This document shows positions 50,276-63,415 of a stretch of 64,000 nt of DNA, piece by piece. Position 1 is the stretch's first letter. Each line of letters begins with the position of its first letter. The position numbers and the translations under genes are program-made. This DNA is from Apostichopus japonicus (Eukaryota > Echinodermata > Holothuroidea > Aspidochirotida > Stichopodidae): NCBI RefSeq assembly GCF_037975245.1, contig NC_092581.1, positions 19,616,303 through 19,680,302 on the forward strand, read 5' to 3'. Under the pieces are notes generated by a model. It saw only the letters and a list, made by a program, of their open reading frames with translations. It made no database searches and was not told where the DNA came from.

Positions 50276-52396
50276 GTACTATTCTAGTACAGTTCTGTGT
50301 CATATACACACAAACAGTAGATCTTTCTTGCTTTTGTGCCGGGTAGAAGTGAAGATTGTTAACAGATGCACAAATTCCAATCGTCATCTGTAAACACTTC
50401 GGATGTGAGTTAGTAAACAAACTATCCTGGCAAACAGTTAAATCAGTATGAAATGTTTCCCGAATGGTAATTAGGATAGCATAGAAGAACGTAGTATGCA
50501 TAGACTCCTGATGTGTGACCTGATTAATTCACTTTGGCTTTGGCTTTGAGTATAATGTTTCTGTGTGTTGCCGTGTTGGACAAATCTAACCGTAATTGTA
50601 ATTTTACCGACTTAGCGATCTGTGTTATAGTCATTGCTGACTTTGCAATCCGCAGTCACTCTCACAATTTTGCAAGGTCAGTAAGAGTGACTCCATAATT
50701 TCTCCCTTTTGGGAAACCTAAAATGACATCAATGAACCACTGTCACACTTTCAATGTTTTTCTCTTTCTTGTGAACTTTGTTTTTGGTACATATGTTTGC
50801 AATTGTATTTTGTTTTTGTCAATATGTCCAATTTTTTCTGATTCGGATATGATTCGTTATTAATTTCACCATAAAAAATATTAACAGAAAACACAGAAGA
50901 ATTTTAATCAAGAATATTACCACTGTCAGCACTGATACATGAACTTGTATTAATGAAAACATTTCTTCTTAATGATATTTTTGTGTAAAAAGCCTTCAAA
51001 AAATATATCTCAGAACAAGATTGTCACAGTTATTTTGGTTTGATATATAAAACAATATACATGTACATCTCTATTCTGTTAAAGGTCAAAGGTCATCATT
51101 ATTATCCCTAATTATACTATAAAGTCAGATAATGATATTTAAACACATGTTCAAAGTCAAAGGCATTTTATACTGCCACCCTGAAGCATTTTACCCTCAC
51201 TGCGATATCTAATTGTCTAATTAAACTTTCTTTAAAATGTCTCGCATAATTAGGAGCTCAGTCAAAACGTTCCAGAAGGTGAATTTGATTGACTATTTGT
51301 TGTGCGCATACAGTATGCTAAAATTTGGGGCTAATACTGATAATCTTTAAGTTTAAAGACCTTCTTTTGGTAGTAGACTGTATCACCTTTTTAAGAACGA
51401 AAATGTGGTAGTTTTTCTGGGATATATCTTTTTAAATATGATTGTATACATATGTATTTAATCTACTGCAGCTGAGCTTCATTGAAATGTCCTGAAAAAT
51501 AGTTTTAAAATTTAAATATTGTTTTTAAAATGGAAATCAGTGAAAATTGACAATAAGTGATGAAAGGATATTAGACTAGAGATGTGTTTCTTTTGTCTTA
51601 TAATTGTGTTAATTCTATCAAATAAAGAATAAAATACATCAAAACTTGTTTTATTAGCATTCATACTTAATAAAGGGATGACAATGACTTTGACAATAGG
51701 CGTTGGAGAGATCGAACCATCGCTGTCAATATTCAACCCCTTACACTCACACTCATATGAACAACGGTTTCAGCCCAGCCATGCTGTGTGATGTTATGTA
51801 AACATTGTGGCATGTTTAATACCCGCCACTCTCCAATTTATTGACCTGTTCTTCCCGTTTTGTTACTATTTCTTAGCAGCTGGTCATCGACCTCTGGCTT
51901 CTTCTGCATTCTTCTCCTGCTGTGCTATAAATATTGATTTTGATAAGTTAATTGTTATTTAGGTCTTGTTGAGTACTTCAGTGTTGTGACATACAGACTC
52001 TGTGCTGACTATTTTGTAGCTATCCCGGGGAGCAACAAAAGTCGCTATTATTATTCCTGGATGGATAGTTCTGTTCTGTACCACCACCATGTTGCCTGGT
52101 TGTTTGCAAACTGAGGGGTGGTTTTGTCAACTTTATTGATCTTGAGATGAATTTGATTGTCTGCTAGGTTACTACTTGTAAGGTTCAATAAACTGTCAGA
52201 GTGGTACATGTGTGTCATCCTAAGTACAGAGTACTTAGTGGTTACATCAGAAGAGTGCAATATGAAAATAGACCAAGATACAATATTCAGCTTTAATACT
52301 TTGTCTGTATCTGGCAACAGCGTCACTATACAAAGAAGGTGGGGGGGTTGGGGAGCCTGGTGTGTATAAGCAATTTGATGCAAAAGGAGATTAGAG

Positions 52397-52441
52397 GCGG
52401 GGGGTTGGAAATGGGGGAGGGGCTGGGAATGGGGGAGGGGT
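52397..52441 (+). other. G-rich tract with quadruplex potential
   Basis: Several runs of four to six G within 45 bp (two GGGGGAGGGG blocks). Plus-strand quadruplex formation is plausible from sequence alone. Confidence 0.5.
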
Positions 52442-52549
52442 AAACACACCCACCTCCCTCCCACCTCAGTCACTCACTTACAGTTACTCACTTCCTGGAG
52501 TGGCGCTATATAAATCCACATTATTTATTATTATTATATTATTAACCAA

Positions 52550-53225
52550 AACACTGCTATCCCAGAAGCTTTAGAAATAAAGGTCAACTGGGACAACCTC
52601 CATTCCTTTAAAGGTATAATTGCCCGCTTCCACTTCTCCAGCCCTATGGGACAACACACAGGTACAATCACTAATAGCTCATATTCACTAGGGATGTCAT
52701 TGTGAACCTAAACCCCAGCAGCCTCTCACATCCTCCTCCCCTGCAATACGGGACATGAAACGACATTGTAATTATACAGTATAGACACTGTACACAGCAG
52801 ATGATGTACTATTAACCAACATTGACATCACAGCTAAGCAAAACATTAACTGATACATAAATTTTGTTAATAAGAGTCAGCTGTGTCAACCCATTCCATT
52901 AAAGGTATGCACCTCCTTCCATATACTGTACAGTACCTTGTCACAATAATATACCTACAGGTCGAAGTTAACCCTAACCCAGACATCCCCATCCTACCCA
53001 TCCTACCCCTCCCCCCCTCCCTCTCCTTTCCCCATCTTTTCCAAAAATTGATCAGTATTTAACATTTTACAGTAAGATTGTCTGTACCAAAGATGACTCT
53101 ATATAGTATTAACATACAATATGCATACAAGTATCACAGAAACTTTTACTAAATATTACACAAAACTCAACAATAATCAAGTTCGTCAGCTGTGTCAACG
53201 TTCATTCCATTAAAGGTACATGCGG
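52550..53225. repeat. Diverged tandem repeat of about 300 bp, three copies
   Basis: A block GTCAACnnnCATTCCnTTAAAGGTA recurs with ATTCC at 52602, 52893 and 53204 (spacing 291 and 311). Each is preceded by ATTAACnnA and AACA-rich segments. Older and more diverged than the 99-bp array. Confidence 0.6.
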
Positions 53226-56200
53226 CGGCCTTCTGTTCGTATTGATCTGTCATCTCTACCTGTACAGTCATACAGGGATGTTTGTTTTTATGTATATTCC
53301 TAGCAGTGCTAATAGCCTTTACCATAAACAATGCAATTCACCAACCCCTTGCTGACGTTGACAAGTTACCAGAGGGTGTACTACTATTGAATGATCTCTA
53401 GGGAGGGGGTTCACATCTGCTTTTGTTACCTCTGGGCTCATTTCGCATCAGCAAATCTCTCTCAAACATCCGATTTAAGATGTTATCTGTCATCGTTTTT
53501 TAAGCTGAAAACTTTGTTGTGGATGTGATTCGATCTCTGTACTTCTTTGGTGAGGAATTTAAATATGCCAAATATTTCTTCCGACGACATCATTAACGAG
53601 GAATGGAGTGAGAAGATTTACATAAGGCATGTTAATAAAAATGGAAACTACATAGTCAAATTCTTAGCACCGTAGTTATTAAGCATTGTTCTTAGGCTAA
53701 TAAGTCTGTATCCATGTATTAAGCGCTAAGATTAGGAACAGCTAAGAAATTATCTTCCAGACGTTAGATGTTAAAATTGTGACAAGAAAAGTCTTCCATG
53801 AGGAGGTGAATACTAAATTTCATAAGAATTGATCCTTTCTTGACACAGTTGTAAGTGACAGATTACCCGATGTGGAATATTAATAATTAATTAATAACGA
53901 TTAATGATTCACCGCTTAGTGCTCGTTGTTTGGATGCGAAATATCCCTTATATGACGACTCCTTGTATAGTTTGATTGATAGCTAAAATCATGTATCGTG
54001 AAGAAAACACTTTAAATGCAGTCAAATATATCAACTGTTGCACACATGTTTACTTGGTCAATAATCCTGGAGTAGTTCAAACATGTAACCAGGTGAGACT
54101 TTCTTCTTCTTCATGGCATTAGGTAATAAATTCGGAGACAACTCTGTTCACGATTGTAATTTCAGTTATAAGTAAGTTGATTCAACTCCATGGACCTTGA
54201 AAACAAACAGTGGGTGTGGGAGGGATGGGGGATGGGGGGGGGTGCAGGGGAAGAATAGGAAGGAACAATTATAACTTTTTATTTCAGTTTATTACATGAA
54301 GCATTCTACTGTAGTAACGATCAGGAAATAATTTAGTGTTCACATTTTGTGCAGCAGTTATGAAGGCACCGAATTTTGCCTTTTTTTTAAGATACTTTGG
54401 TTCCTGTGAAAATAAAATAACTGTGACACCTGATTGGACTTATACATGAATTTGACCCTTTTGCGATTGCGATACGGGATAAATTTATACCCTGTAATGA
54501 CACGTATAAATCGTTATAAACGTCATATACCTTGGGGTCAGTTTCAACTTATTCCAGCAGCAATTAGGCTGGTCAATTTAATATCCAGTACGGTTTCATC
54601 TCATCTATGTCAGAAACGATGATGAAACGTTTCTCTCCAAACATCCGATGTCGAAGGAGCGAGAAGTTACGATCTGTTGTGAAGAGCATCTCAAGTTCCT
54701 TCGTAGATGACATTTTTCTTAAACATATTTGAAGACCCAAGCCCGTCTGGGGACATCTCTGTCAGCGACAGATCGGACGGAATCAATCTTTTATTTTTCT
54801 CGAGACTGTTCTGGAAGTTTTACTCTCAGCTGTCCTCGGTGATATTCTTTCTCTGGCGATGTCTCCCTGCTTCTCGATTTTTAACCGGCCCATCCAAGTA
54901 TAAACGAACGGAATCGTGGTTATCAGGAAGAGGCTACCCCTTAATCTGATATACAGAGACCTTCGAATGTTCCGCAATCGTTAGGGTTTTAATCGTCCGT
55001 AGGCGTCGCATCTCCTGAACAGCTTGTCTTATCTTATATTTGTATCTTTAGTGAGCCTTACAGTCTTCCTCTCTTCTCTCTCCATCTCGTATTTTTCCCT
55101 CTTTTTTCCATCTGTGTGTCATTCTTTCTCAATTTCCGCCCTTTTTAGGAGAGTACTTTTTCATTCGCGATCAACTCGGCTAGTCTCCCTTGGAAACGGC
55201 AGCTGCACTTTTTTCGCATTATCTTGTCATTCCCGAGGAAGGAAAAAAACGTTACTTGCCCTGAGGGGCTTGCATTTGGATAAATTTTAGCAAATTTTTG
55301 TTTTCGCCTTTTTTTCTTCTTCCCAATCCTTTTTAGTTTTGACATAGACGGCAAAGGCAGCGAATAAAGGTGTGTTTGAAAACCTTCATTAGAAATGGGA
55401 TTAATACATTAAGTAGCAATTGCACCTTTAACGTTCTGCGAATTCATTGACATGGAAAATAAAAGGAAGAGGGGGGGGGGGGGGAATTCAACAGTGATAT
55501 GTTTAGTGCCTTCCTGTTTATCTTGGGAAGGTTTTGATGAATTACGTACTACTAGAATTGTAGGAGGCAGAGTAAATGTTTTCAGCGTGCATTCCCAAAT
55601 TGGGTATGTACACATACAGTAGGTACTTTATGTTATAAATGTGAGGGGAAAAAATGGAATGAGAGTAAAATTGTACTGTAAATTATCAAACACAGCTGGC
55701 TGCTATTGAATTGGTAAAGGAGTACTAGTTGAAGTCGGTACTTAGTTATATTGTAATATTTACTCCACTTCCTCACTATACCTGTCTCCTCACAACCTTA
55801 GCACTCTTGATCTACCATGTCTAGAGTAACTACACACAAATCCCTAGCAACCAGTCGCTTGAGCAACGATCTCATTCTAAAACCCAAAATGTCTAGAAGT
55901 GTTTTCGAATGCTGAATTTGTGGTCTTTGCTAATCTTCCTTTCTGATTGCCATTCAGATGACTCCCTACTGTATTACCTTACCATTGCCACTGAGGTCAA
56001 AGGTCATATCTGGTCAATAGAGGTCAATGACAGAATAATAAAATAATATTTTAATTTATGTAAATGAGCTTGATTTTGATTCTCGACAAATTTTGACTTT
56101 GACTCCATCATTTGAAATGAATACAATTTTTTTATTCAGCATTGAGTACTGTAGCATCAAATTTTTTTTTTTATTAATGTAACTCAGTATCTGCTTTAAA

Positions 56201-57236
56201 AAGGGAAAAAATGGAATAAAGTCGAAAAAATGTAATAGAAAACAGGAAAAGAAACATCAAAAGCTAGGATCTTTGCAATTTGGATGTTTGGGAGAACTTG
56301 TCAGATAATAATTTTCAGCTTTCTTAGTTTCTAATCTCCTTCAAAATCATAGTTTGTTTGCTTTATAGAAAGAAGTGTATTTCAACTTCCTGCTGTTAAG
56401 AAATTCTGTTAATTAGTAAATTTATTTAAATCACATCCAATAAAACAGGCATATAAAACATGTATAGAGTAAATCGGCCAATACAGCTTCTTTTACAACG
56501 TCCACTTTGGTTCTTTTGTTTAAAGTGCAGCTGAGCGTTAATTTTATGGTTCCTATAGGAAAGGTTTCCGTGGTGTTTACAACAGGCAAATTTGTTTTTA
56601 CAATGAGCACCAAGAACAATGGTCTTGGTCGGCTCTTTCCGTAAACTAGTAAATAATTGAACAGAATGCCTAACCTAATTATTTCAAACCGCAGTTTGGA
56701 GTTCTTGAAGGATTTTCAATTTGATTTCAATCCAATATGAAGTGCTAGTCTCGACTTGCCCTAGATGGTGGAATTAGCTCTTAATTAGCCTAAATAAATC
56801 AATTGTTGACCATAAAATCATTGCGGTTCCATGTGCGAATTAAGCTAGAATTATCTGTATACATACAAGTGTTAATATGCAAAGGTGGTGTTGCCTGTGG
56901 TGTAGAGTTTGTTTTAATATCTGTTTTTAGGAAGGAGCAGCCTGTCTTTATGTCAGTAGATGTGATGCATTGTATTAAACACTAAGTTACTGTTGGGTGA
57001 TACCCCCATCATGAGAGGAGAGATAAAAGGCACATGAAAATATTAAGCTACTAAAATATCTGTTGCTTTTTTGCCCCCCAAAATTTAAGGTGCGAACAAT
57101 GAAATGAAGTATTTAAATGTAATAAATAAAATAAAATGATTTAGGAACAGCCAAAGTTGGTTGTTACAACCAAGTGGAATGCTTTGTTAGAAACTTCTGA
57201 TGAGTGGTATCCAGTCATGCCATCGATTTAGGGGAG

Positions 57237-57466
57237 CAGAAGAGAAGGAAAAGGGGGGAGGGGGAGGATTTGAAAAGGGGAGGAGAGGGGAAGAGGGGGG
57301 GGGGAAAAGAAGAATAGGGAATGAGAAGAGGAGGTGAGAAAAGATAAAGGTAAAGGATATGGGAATGAGAGGGAGTAGAGGAAGGGAGTAGAGGCAAAGG
57401 GAAGTGAGAGGAAAGGATGAGGAGAGGAGAGGAAGAGAGGGGAGGAGATGAGAGGGGGAAATGATA
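57237..57466. repeat. Purine mirror-like tract
   Basis: About 230 bp of almost pure G and A on the plus strand (GGGGAGG, GAAGAG, GAGAGG motifs). Could form triplex DNA. The serine/proline/leucine-rich minus-strand frames across it are not genes. Confidence 0.85.
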
Positions 57467-57564
57467 ATTCACATTCAAAAGATATATGAAAGTAGTAAAA
57501 AGAATTGGTTATAATCACATGCATGTGCTTGTTAGAATGAGGGTTATCCAGTGATTACATCATT

Positions 57565-57670
57565 TGAAGAGATGGAGAGTTGAAGAGAAGGAGAGGAGGG
57601 AGAAAAAGAAGAGGAGTAGAGATGGAGAGGGAATGGAAGAGAGAGGAGAAGGGTAGAAGGAGGGGGGGAG
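57565..57670. repeat. Second purine tract
   Basis: GAGAGGAGG-type purine run, related in composition to the tract at 57237-57466. Confidence 0.8.
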
Positions 57671-59690
57671 GCAGTGATGTGGTGTTTAATTCTCTTTAGA
57701 TATCTTTTGATGAGTATAAGCATAAACTCTATGCTCTGAAAGTCTGTGACAGGGTTATTCTTAATGGCTACAGCAATTACTAGAGCTAGTGCTACTGTAG
57801 GCTGTGTACAAGGTTTTTTGCAATTGTAAATATCATCAGTGCCTATAATCTACTAGAAGCATATATTAGGAGGATACTAACAAACATGACTGGTGTTTAC
57901 ATTTAAGTGAATAGAACCTTGAAGAATGTGCAGTGATTTGTCATGCAGCCTCTAGTTAATTATACATTAGTTATGGTGAATCATCCAAAACTGTGGTTTG
58001 AAAACATTTTTTTTTTTTGTAGTGCAAAATGTCAAGATTATGATTTTACATCGTAAATGATCATGGTTGAACTTGCTTCTATATCTAATTTTCGATCAAA
58101 CCAAAGAAGATAAAATGATTACATGGAAAAGATGAAATAAACATGCATTGGCTTTATCTAAAGATCTGTTTTGATTTTTCTAACAATGTAAAATACAAAT
58201 TTTATTGACTTGATAAACAGACCTAGGTTCCAAAATGAAGACTCTAGTGGGATAAATTTTAATCCGAGTTTTGTTTGGGTATCCAATACTGTAAATAGTA
58301 CATGTTACATTACCTTCTTGCCACCCTTACCCGTCTTCACACAATCATAAGACGCTAACAGTAGGGTGGATAGAGAAATGACTTTATGTTAATAATTCAT
58401 ACTTAGTGCTCACTAGATTTCCTTCATTTTACCAGATCAATTCCACAAAATTGATCTGAAACTAACCGTAGATTATCATGAATGCATGAGATAGTTGTCA
58501 AAGAACTACAATATGTAGGATACTGTGGGTTATATGGTTAGATTTGAAGAGGGGTGGGGCAGGGATTGGGCAGGGGTGGGGCAGGAGCATAGGAGGGGAG
58601 GTCCCAAATGCAGTGTGTAGCCATAGAAGTACTGAACATTAGAAAGACCAAACTTGCAATGTGCAATTATGTTGCATATATATCACTACTTCTGATCGTC
58701 TGATTTCATCGTTACACACGCATTTTACCGTCACTTTGATGCCTTGCGATTTGGATCTTTTGGGATAATACATGATCTTCTTCATCTCAACTGAAAGTGC
58801 TTGTATTATAAATCAAAACATTGTCTTTCCTTGTAACCCTTCTTGATTGCCTTTTATAAATCAAAACATTGTCTCTCATTTTCCACACTTTTTTATTGTT
58901 TCAATTTGTCATCCTTTCATTGCTGAATCCTGCCCCAAGGATGAATATTTAATGGATTTGTTTTAGAGTTTATGCCGTTCTTTTATTTGAAGAGGAAGTC
59001 TTGGCATGGCTAGGAAAAAGGAATGATTCCTTCAAATCTATTCATTCCAAAACCATGCACGATTCTCTGAATTGCCCAAAATAGTCTTGTTTTATTCAAG
59101 TTTTATTTTTTATTGTCGTGGGGGGCGGGGGGGGATGTCTGTCTACCTCTCATAAAGGTTTGGTATATCAAGTGAAAACTGTCTGCGGTTAGATTTACCC
59201 CCTTGTTGCGAAAAGAGGTGCCTCAAAAAAAAAAAAAACCTGGGAAAGAGATAAGCAAAATTTTGGCAAATGGGAAGATTAATAAAACAAGTCATTCTGT
59301 TTGACTGGCAAGACAAACTTTTACATAACGATCCTAGAAATGGAAGAAAATGAGTCGATCTCAGAATGCCACGAGCAAGGCTTCTTCGATTTAATTTCCA
59401 GAAGGCTCAGTTACAAAGCCAGTGACTGATGGAACAACGACTGCCTGACTCTGTTTCTTGCAACGGTCGAATATATATATTATATCTCTCTCTTACAGAG
59501 GGACTCGATCTGTATGAGTAATACTTTTTACAAAAATTTAGAGCGGGATTGATTAAAGCTGAAGGCAAAAACTTTGAAACAGTTTTTCTTAATCGGTGGC
59601 TTGGGCAATTTTTAAGTGAAGGGAAGGCAGAGGGATATGTTCTCTAAAATATTACTTTTGCCCTGAGCCCTAGCAGGTAGGAGGGAGATG

Positions 59691-59695
<5 letters not shown>

Positions 59696-59732
<37 letters not shown>
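59696..59732. repeat. AT microsatellite
   Basis: About eighteen AT dinucleotides. Confidence 0.95.
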
Positions 59733-59735
<3 letters not shown>

Positions 59736-59872
59736 GCTTAAAGTCTCTTTCACAGATTCGGTATGTGGTAACGTCATCGATACAGATTTGACCGTTTTGA
59801 CTTCATCAAGAGTTTGGGTAGATCATAAGACATTCATACTTTTTTTGCTTCCCTGCTTCTTCCTTCCTTTAG

Positions 59873-59947
59873 TGTAATTTCCTAGTGTCGTCAGCCAATC
59901 ATAAATCTCATCAAAAAGAATTGGAAGGATTGGATTCACGATGGAAG
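59873..59947 (+). other. Possible small exon, weak
   Basis: A very strong pyrimidine tract and TTTAG at 59846-59872 precede 25 open codons (starting CNFLVSSANHKS, ending GLDSRWK). The frame is phase 0, so it could follow SAM-gene exon B. The only immediate donor is GTTGGT, or GTAAAA four bases later with a phase change. No homology recognised. It may instead be chance. Confidence 0.15.
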
Positions 59948-60546
59948 GTTGGTAAAAGTGAGGCCAACCAATTTTCCTTTTTTGGGGTTTTGATTTTGCT
60001 GGGATTTATGACTTTTAGTTTTTGTGGATGAAAGAACTCTTTGGGTCCTGTCTCTGTCTTGCATTGTTCAATGGTGGGATCAAAACAAACCCTAATTTAA
60101 ATTAATATTCTCTTTTATAGATATTAACAGTGTTAAGGGTATACCAGGTACACATCTTCAGTATCTTTACATTAAAAATACTGGGGGCTGATTTTCTTAC
60201 TTACCGAGGGACAAGGTCTACGCTGCACGAAAAAGTCAGAAATAATGGCTTACAGGTATCTACATATTGTGGAGTATATGGCCGCCGAATTAAGTATGGT
60301 ATTTGTAGTCATGAATATGCCAACCTTTTATTTCGAAATTTCCTTTCTATGCCATATTTAAGATCTGTTTATACAGAAGTATATCATACAATAAACCAGT
60401 GATTTTTATGACAATTGTGTCTATTACAGTATACTGTAGAAATCAACAGTCTCTTTCATTTCACAAATTGTCAGAGTTCACCTTTAGCAAGCGGTTATGT
60501 TCATGCTTGTGTTGGAAAAGTTGTACACCTGTACAGCGAACTGAAG

Positions 60547-60568
60547 GAGAGAGAGAGAGAGAGAGAGC
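60547..60568. repeat. GA microsatellite
   Basis: About eleven GA dinucleotides. Confidence 0.95.
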
Positions 60569-61393
60569 GAAGAAAAAAAATTGCGACTATGTAGGCATGA
60601 AAAGATTGCAAACATGTTATCCAATAATTGTTGCGAAGATTTAAAAAGCAAATAAAGAAGATGCAGGTTTTCAATAGCACTGTTGTCACTTGTTGTGACG
60701 TCCATAGCCGGGAGCTGCTACAGTGTAACAAAGTATTAGCCTGCTCATTGCTTACAATTACAGCCAAATTCAACCAGGAAAAAAAAAAGGAAGGCTTTTG
60801 AACAGTTCCATGCTAATCCCAATGGTGTTCTATTGTATGAAAAGTAAAGCAAGATTCACTAGCCGTAGGCTATCCAGGTGTGGGCATTGATTTTTTGTGA
60901 CTGTTTCTCGAGATACATGGGTTTAAAATATGCCTCTAAGTACTGAATATCCTTTTAAATTAGATTGTGTGGGAAGCATTGAAGGTACTCCTTTGGGGTT
61001 TTTATATGTTAGGCTGATAGGTTAGGTCTAATTTAAAATGCTGATCGAGTCCAGGAGACCTTTTTGCTCATCATCATCTTCTTCCGAGAGACAGGAAGCC
61101 CAACGATTGCCTCTCCTTTTCATCCGTTACACAAGCAAGGACTTATCAACTTACTAAGATGATGATATCGGGAATTGGGACAATTTATGCAAGATGATGA
61201 CGGACTTAACGTATTTTCACAAGACTTGCCGGACGGAATGAGAACACAAGACGACGCAAGTGGAGTCTTGTCCTATTCTGTGGTTATAATAGAATGCGTG
61301 TTTTTTCAATCCACACACTTGAAATAAAACAGGCAAGTAAAAGAGGAAAGGAACATGCTGGTATACATTACAGTGTTATAATCGGTTAATTAC

Positions 61394-61549
61394 CTTGTAA
61401 GTTGTCGAACGACGGAATCAAAATATCGACAAGTGGATGCCACAGGGGTAACAAAGCCGCTAGCTGGCTATCTCTTTTCTTAAGTGCTGCCTCAAATAAA
61501 CCCAGATATGTTAAATTGGTTGGCATGGCCTTGACATTTTGACGAACCT
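61394..61549 (-). CDS. Internal coding exon of an unrecognised gene
   Basis: On the minus strand a 156-nt segment lies between a good acceptor (pyrimidine tract then ACAG) and a GTAATT donor. It starts with 2 nt completing a codon, then runs 51 open codons and ends with 1 nt (phase 1 to phase 1). The product has the character of a folded helical protein: VRQNVKAMPTNLTYLGLFEA, then a KKRDSQLAALLPLWHPLVDI segment and IPSFDNLQ. No family recognised. No neighbouring exon could be assigned on either side, so its gene may run off the right edge or use small exons I could not see. Openness alone is weak evidence at this length; the residue pattern and both splice sites are what support it. Confidence 0.55.
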
Positions 61550-61988
61550 CTGTAAAGGTCAAACCATGTAGGAATTCATTTTTCTCTCCTTTTTGTTTTG
61601 TTATCCTTCCAAGAAGAAGAATTAAAGAAATAGAAGAGTTGTCACAAAAGCCTGAAGTTCTTGGTGTTGAGGAGTTTGCATGCAGACCTAGTATTTCACA
61701 ATGTTAGCCAAAAGTTTGCTAAAGAAATGCAAGTTATAAATAAATTCTACTGGTTGAAAAGAACTAGTTCCCAAGTGCTAATTACAATTAACATCAATCT
61801 TAACTTTTAAGAACAGCCTAATATTATTTGCTGATAATGAGAAATATTACAGGGCTTGAATTATGTATATCATGCCAATTCTTTGACTGATGATGGTAAC
61901 ACACCTACAATACCAATATACATGTTTATTCATTAGTTCTTAATGTCTACTGGTAGAAAAATTGCCAGTACATTTTATCTACTGGCAC

Positions 61989-62063
61989 ATATGTATATAA
62001 ATATATACACACACATGTATATATGTGTGTGTGTATATATATATATATATGTATATGTATATG

Positions 62064-62114
<51 letters not shown>
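61989..62114. repeat. Compound AT/GT microsatellite
   Basis: About 125 bp of AT and GT dinucleotides (ATATGTGTGTGT and long AT runs). A minus-strand frame of alternating Ile and Tyr is a by-product. Confidence 0.95.
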
Positions 62115-62116
<2 letters not shown>

Positions 62117-63345
62117 TTTATATCAAAGTTATTAACTGTAAATAGCGCCAAAAGCGTCAGGAAAATAAACAACTCATGAATCATGAATGCTTAGTAAATT
62201 CACAACGTATCTATTAATGATTGAGGAGATTTAGGCCAACAAGATGGCTATCAGTTCACTGGGTTGAGTTCTAACTGCTACTTTTATGCCCGATAATGGA
62301 GCTAGATGATAAGAATGTCACTGTAAACAAAATGGTTTTTATTAGTCCTGAATTACCCAGTGAACTGCTGTTTTGAGCTTCCATTAAAGATAACAATCAC
62401 TTTGAAGTTACAAGGATGGGGGAATACTTAGTTTTTTAACACAGGAGACAATATTTAATTAGTGAAAATAATCAAGAGGAGTTTTTTATTGATAATAATC
62501 AAGAGGAGTTTGTTAATTTGCATAAAGTAAAGTCTTATTTGGTTAATAACTTTTGTAGTACTTAAAAGTCTGGTTTCAACTCAGTCGGTGACCCAGCGCC
62601 AATTTTATAAAGTAACAGCAGTGGTTTGGTAAATTATTTAGCGTCCAAGTCGGTGAATAGTAACCAAACGCAAGAATACTAAAATAAGGTTAGATGCAAG
62701 AAAATTCTCCACACCCATGGCACATGACCATCATAAATTAACTTACATAAAGTGAAGAGAAAGGGCAAGAATGAAAAACATTTTTTTTTTGGAACACAAA
62801 GAAATAGTTACCACCATATGCAATAGTTTCCATATGTTTGTACTTTATATTAATTACGACTTGGTCTGCCTCATGTGATTAACCATGGATGTTGGTCCTT
62901 GATTTGCTCCGTACATGTGTCTGTAATATTTATACAGCACACTAATATCTATCCTTTATTCAGTATGAATATGACCATGTATTTGACAGGTGTAAGACAT
63001 AAAGAGGAGGTACCAGGCTATAGTTAACTTAATTGAGGCATATTATTGTTGTATGTCATCATGTGTTGTAAAAACATTATGTCTTAAACTGGAGACAGCT
63101 GATGCCCAAGGCTATTGCCATCTTTCATTCTGTTTGAATGAGCTAATTTATGTGTACAGTATGTCATTGGGAACTTGTAGCACAGAGCTATATTACAGAA
63201 CATAATCTCCATGCTTGAATGCACGTCAATAGTTTAATACTGTCTTGAGCGCTAATGGTTTCATACACTCATGATGTCGAGGAATGTTTGCCAGGGTAAT
63301 GTTTTATTAATCCTCCTTCCCAAAAATATGCATTGATGATGTTCT

Positions 63346-63415
63346 GTGGGAGGAGAGGAGGAGAAGGAGGAGAAGGAGAAGGTGGAGGAGGAGAAGGAGG
63401 AGAAGGAGAAGGGGG
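63346..63415. repeat. GGA/GAA trinucleotide-rich tract
   Basis: GGAGAAGGA-type repeats over about 70 bp; reads as a leucine-rich frame on the minus strand, not a gene. Confidence 0.9.

Larger units (their letters stand above)
47944..61393. other. Long region without a recognised gene, downstream of SAM-gene exon B
   Basis: Probably intron and 3' flank of the SAM-domain gene. Contains the 99-bp array, a three-copy repeat of about 300 bp (52550-53220), G-rich tracts (52397-52441, 58548-58598), purine tracts (57237-57466, 57565-57670), microsatellites and one weak exon candidate (59873-59947). The stretches 54430-55350 and 61030-61270 are richer in CpG than their surroundings but could not be interpreted. 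Confidence 0.55.

Noticed and set aside
52051-52473. 140-codon minus-strand frame
   Set aside because: Part of it runs through the G-rich tract and is low complexity; the rest has no recognisable domain or splice context.
53437-53520. Minus-strand frame starting MTDNILNRMFERDLL with a GTAACA donor
   Set aside because: Short, weak donor, no homology or neighbouring exon.
57215-57524. Serine/proline/leucine-rich frames
   Set aside because: Produced by the purine tract on the other strand.
58350-58375. 24-nt minus-strand micro-exon with consensus splice sites, phase-compatible with the exon at 61394
   Set aside because: Too short to support without transcripts; such combinations arise by chance.
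60121-60402. 94-codon plus-strand frame after a TTTATAG acceptor
   Set aside because: No domain, no plausible partner junction, and composition like the neighbouring noise. Kept out for lack of support.
61613-61707. Plus-strand terminal-exon candidate after a strong pyrimidine tract
   Set aside because: Only one phase is open for about 30 codons and no upstream exon with that phase was found; it lies beside the better-supported minus-strand exon.
61975-62184. Frame of alternating isoleucine and tyrosine
   Set aside because: Direct translation of an AT microsatellite.
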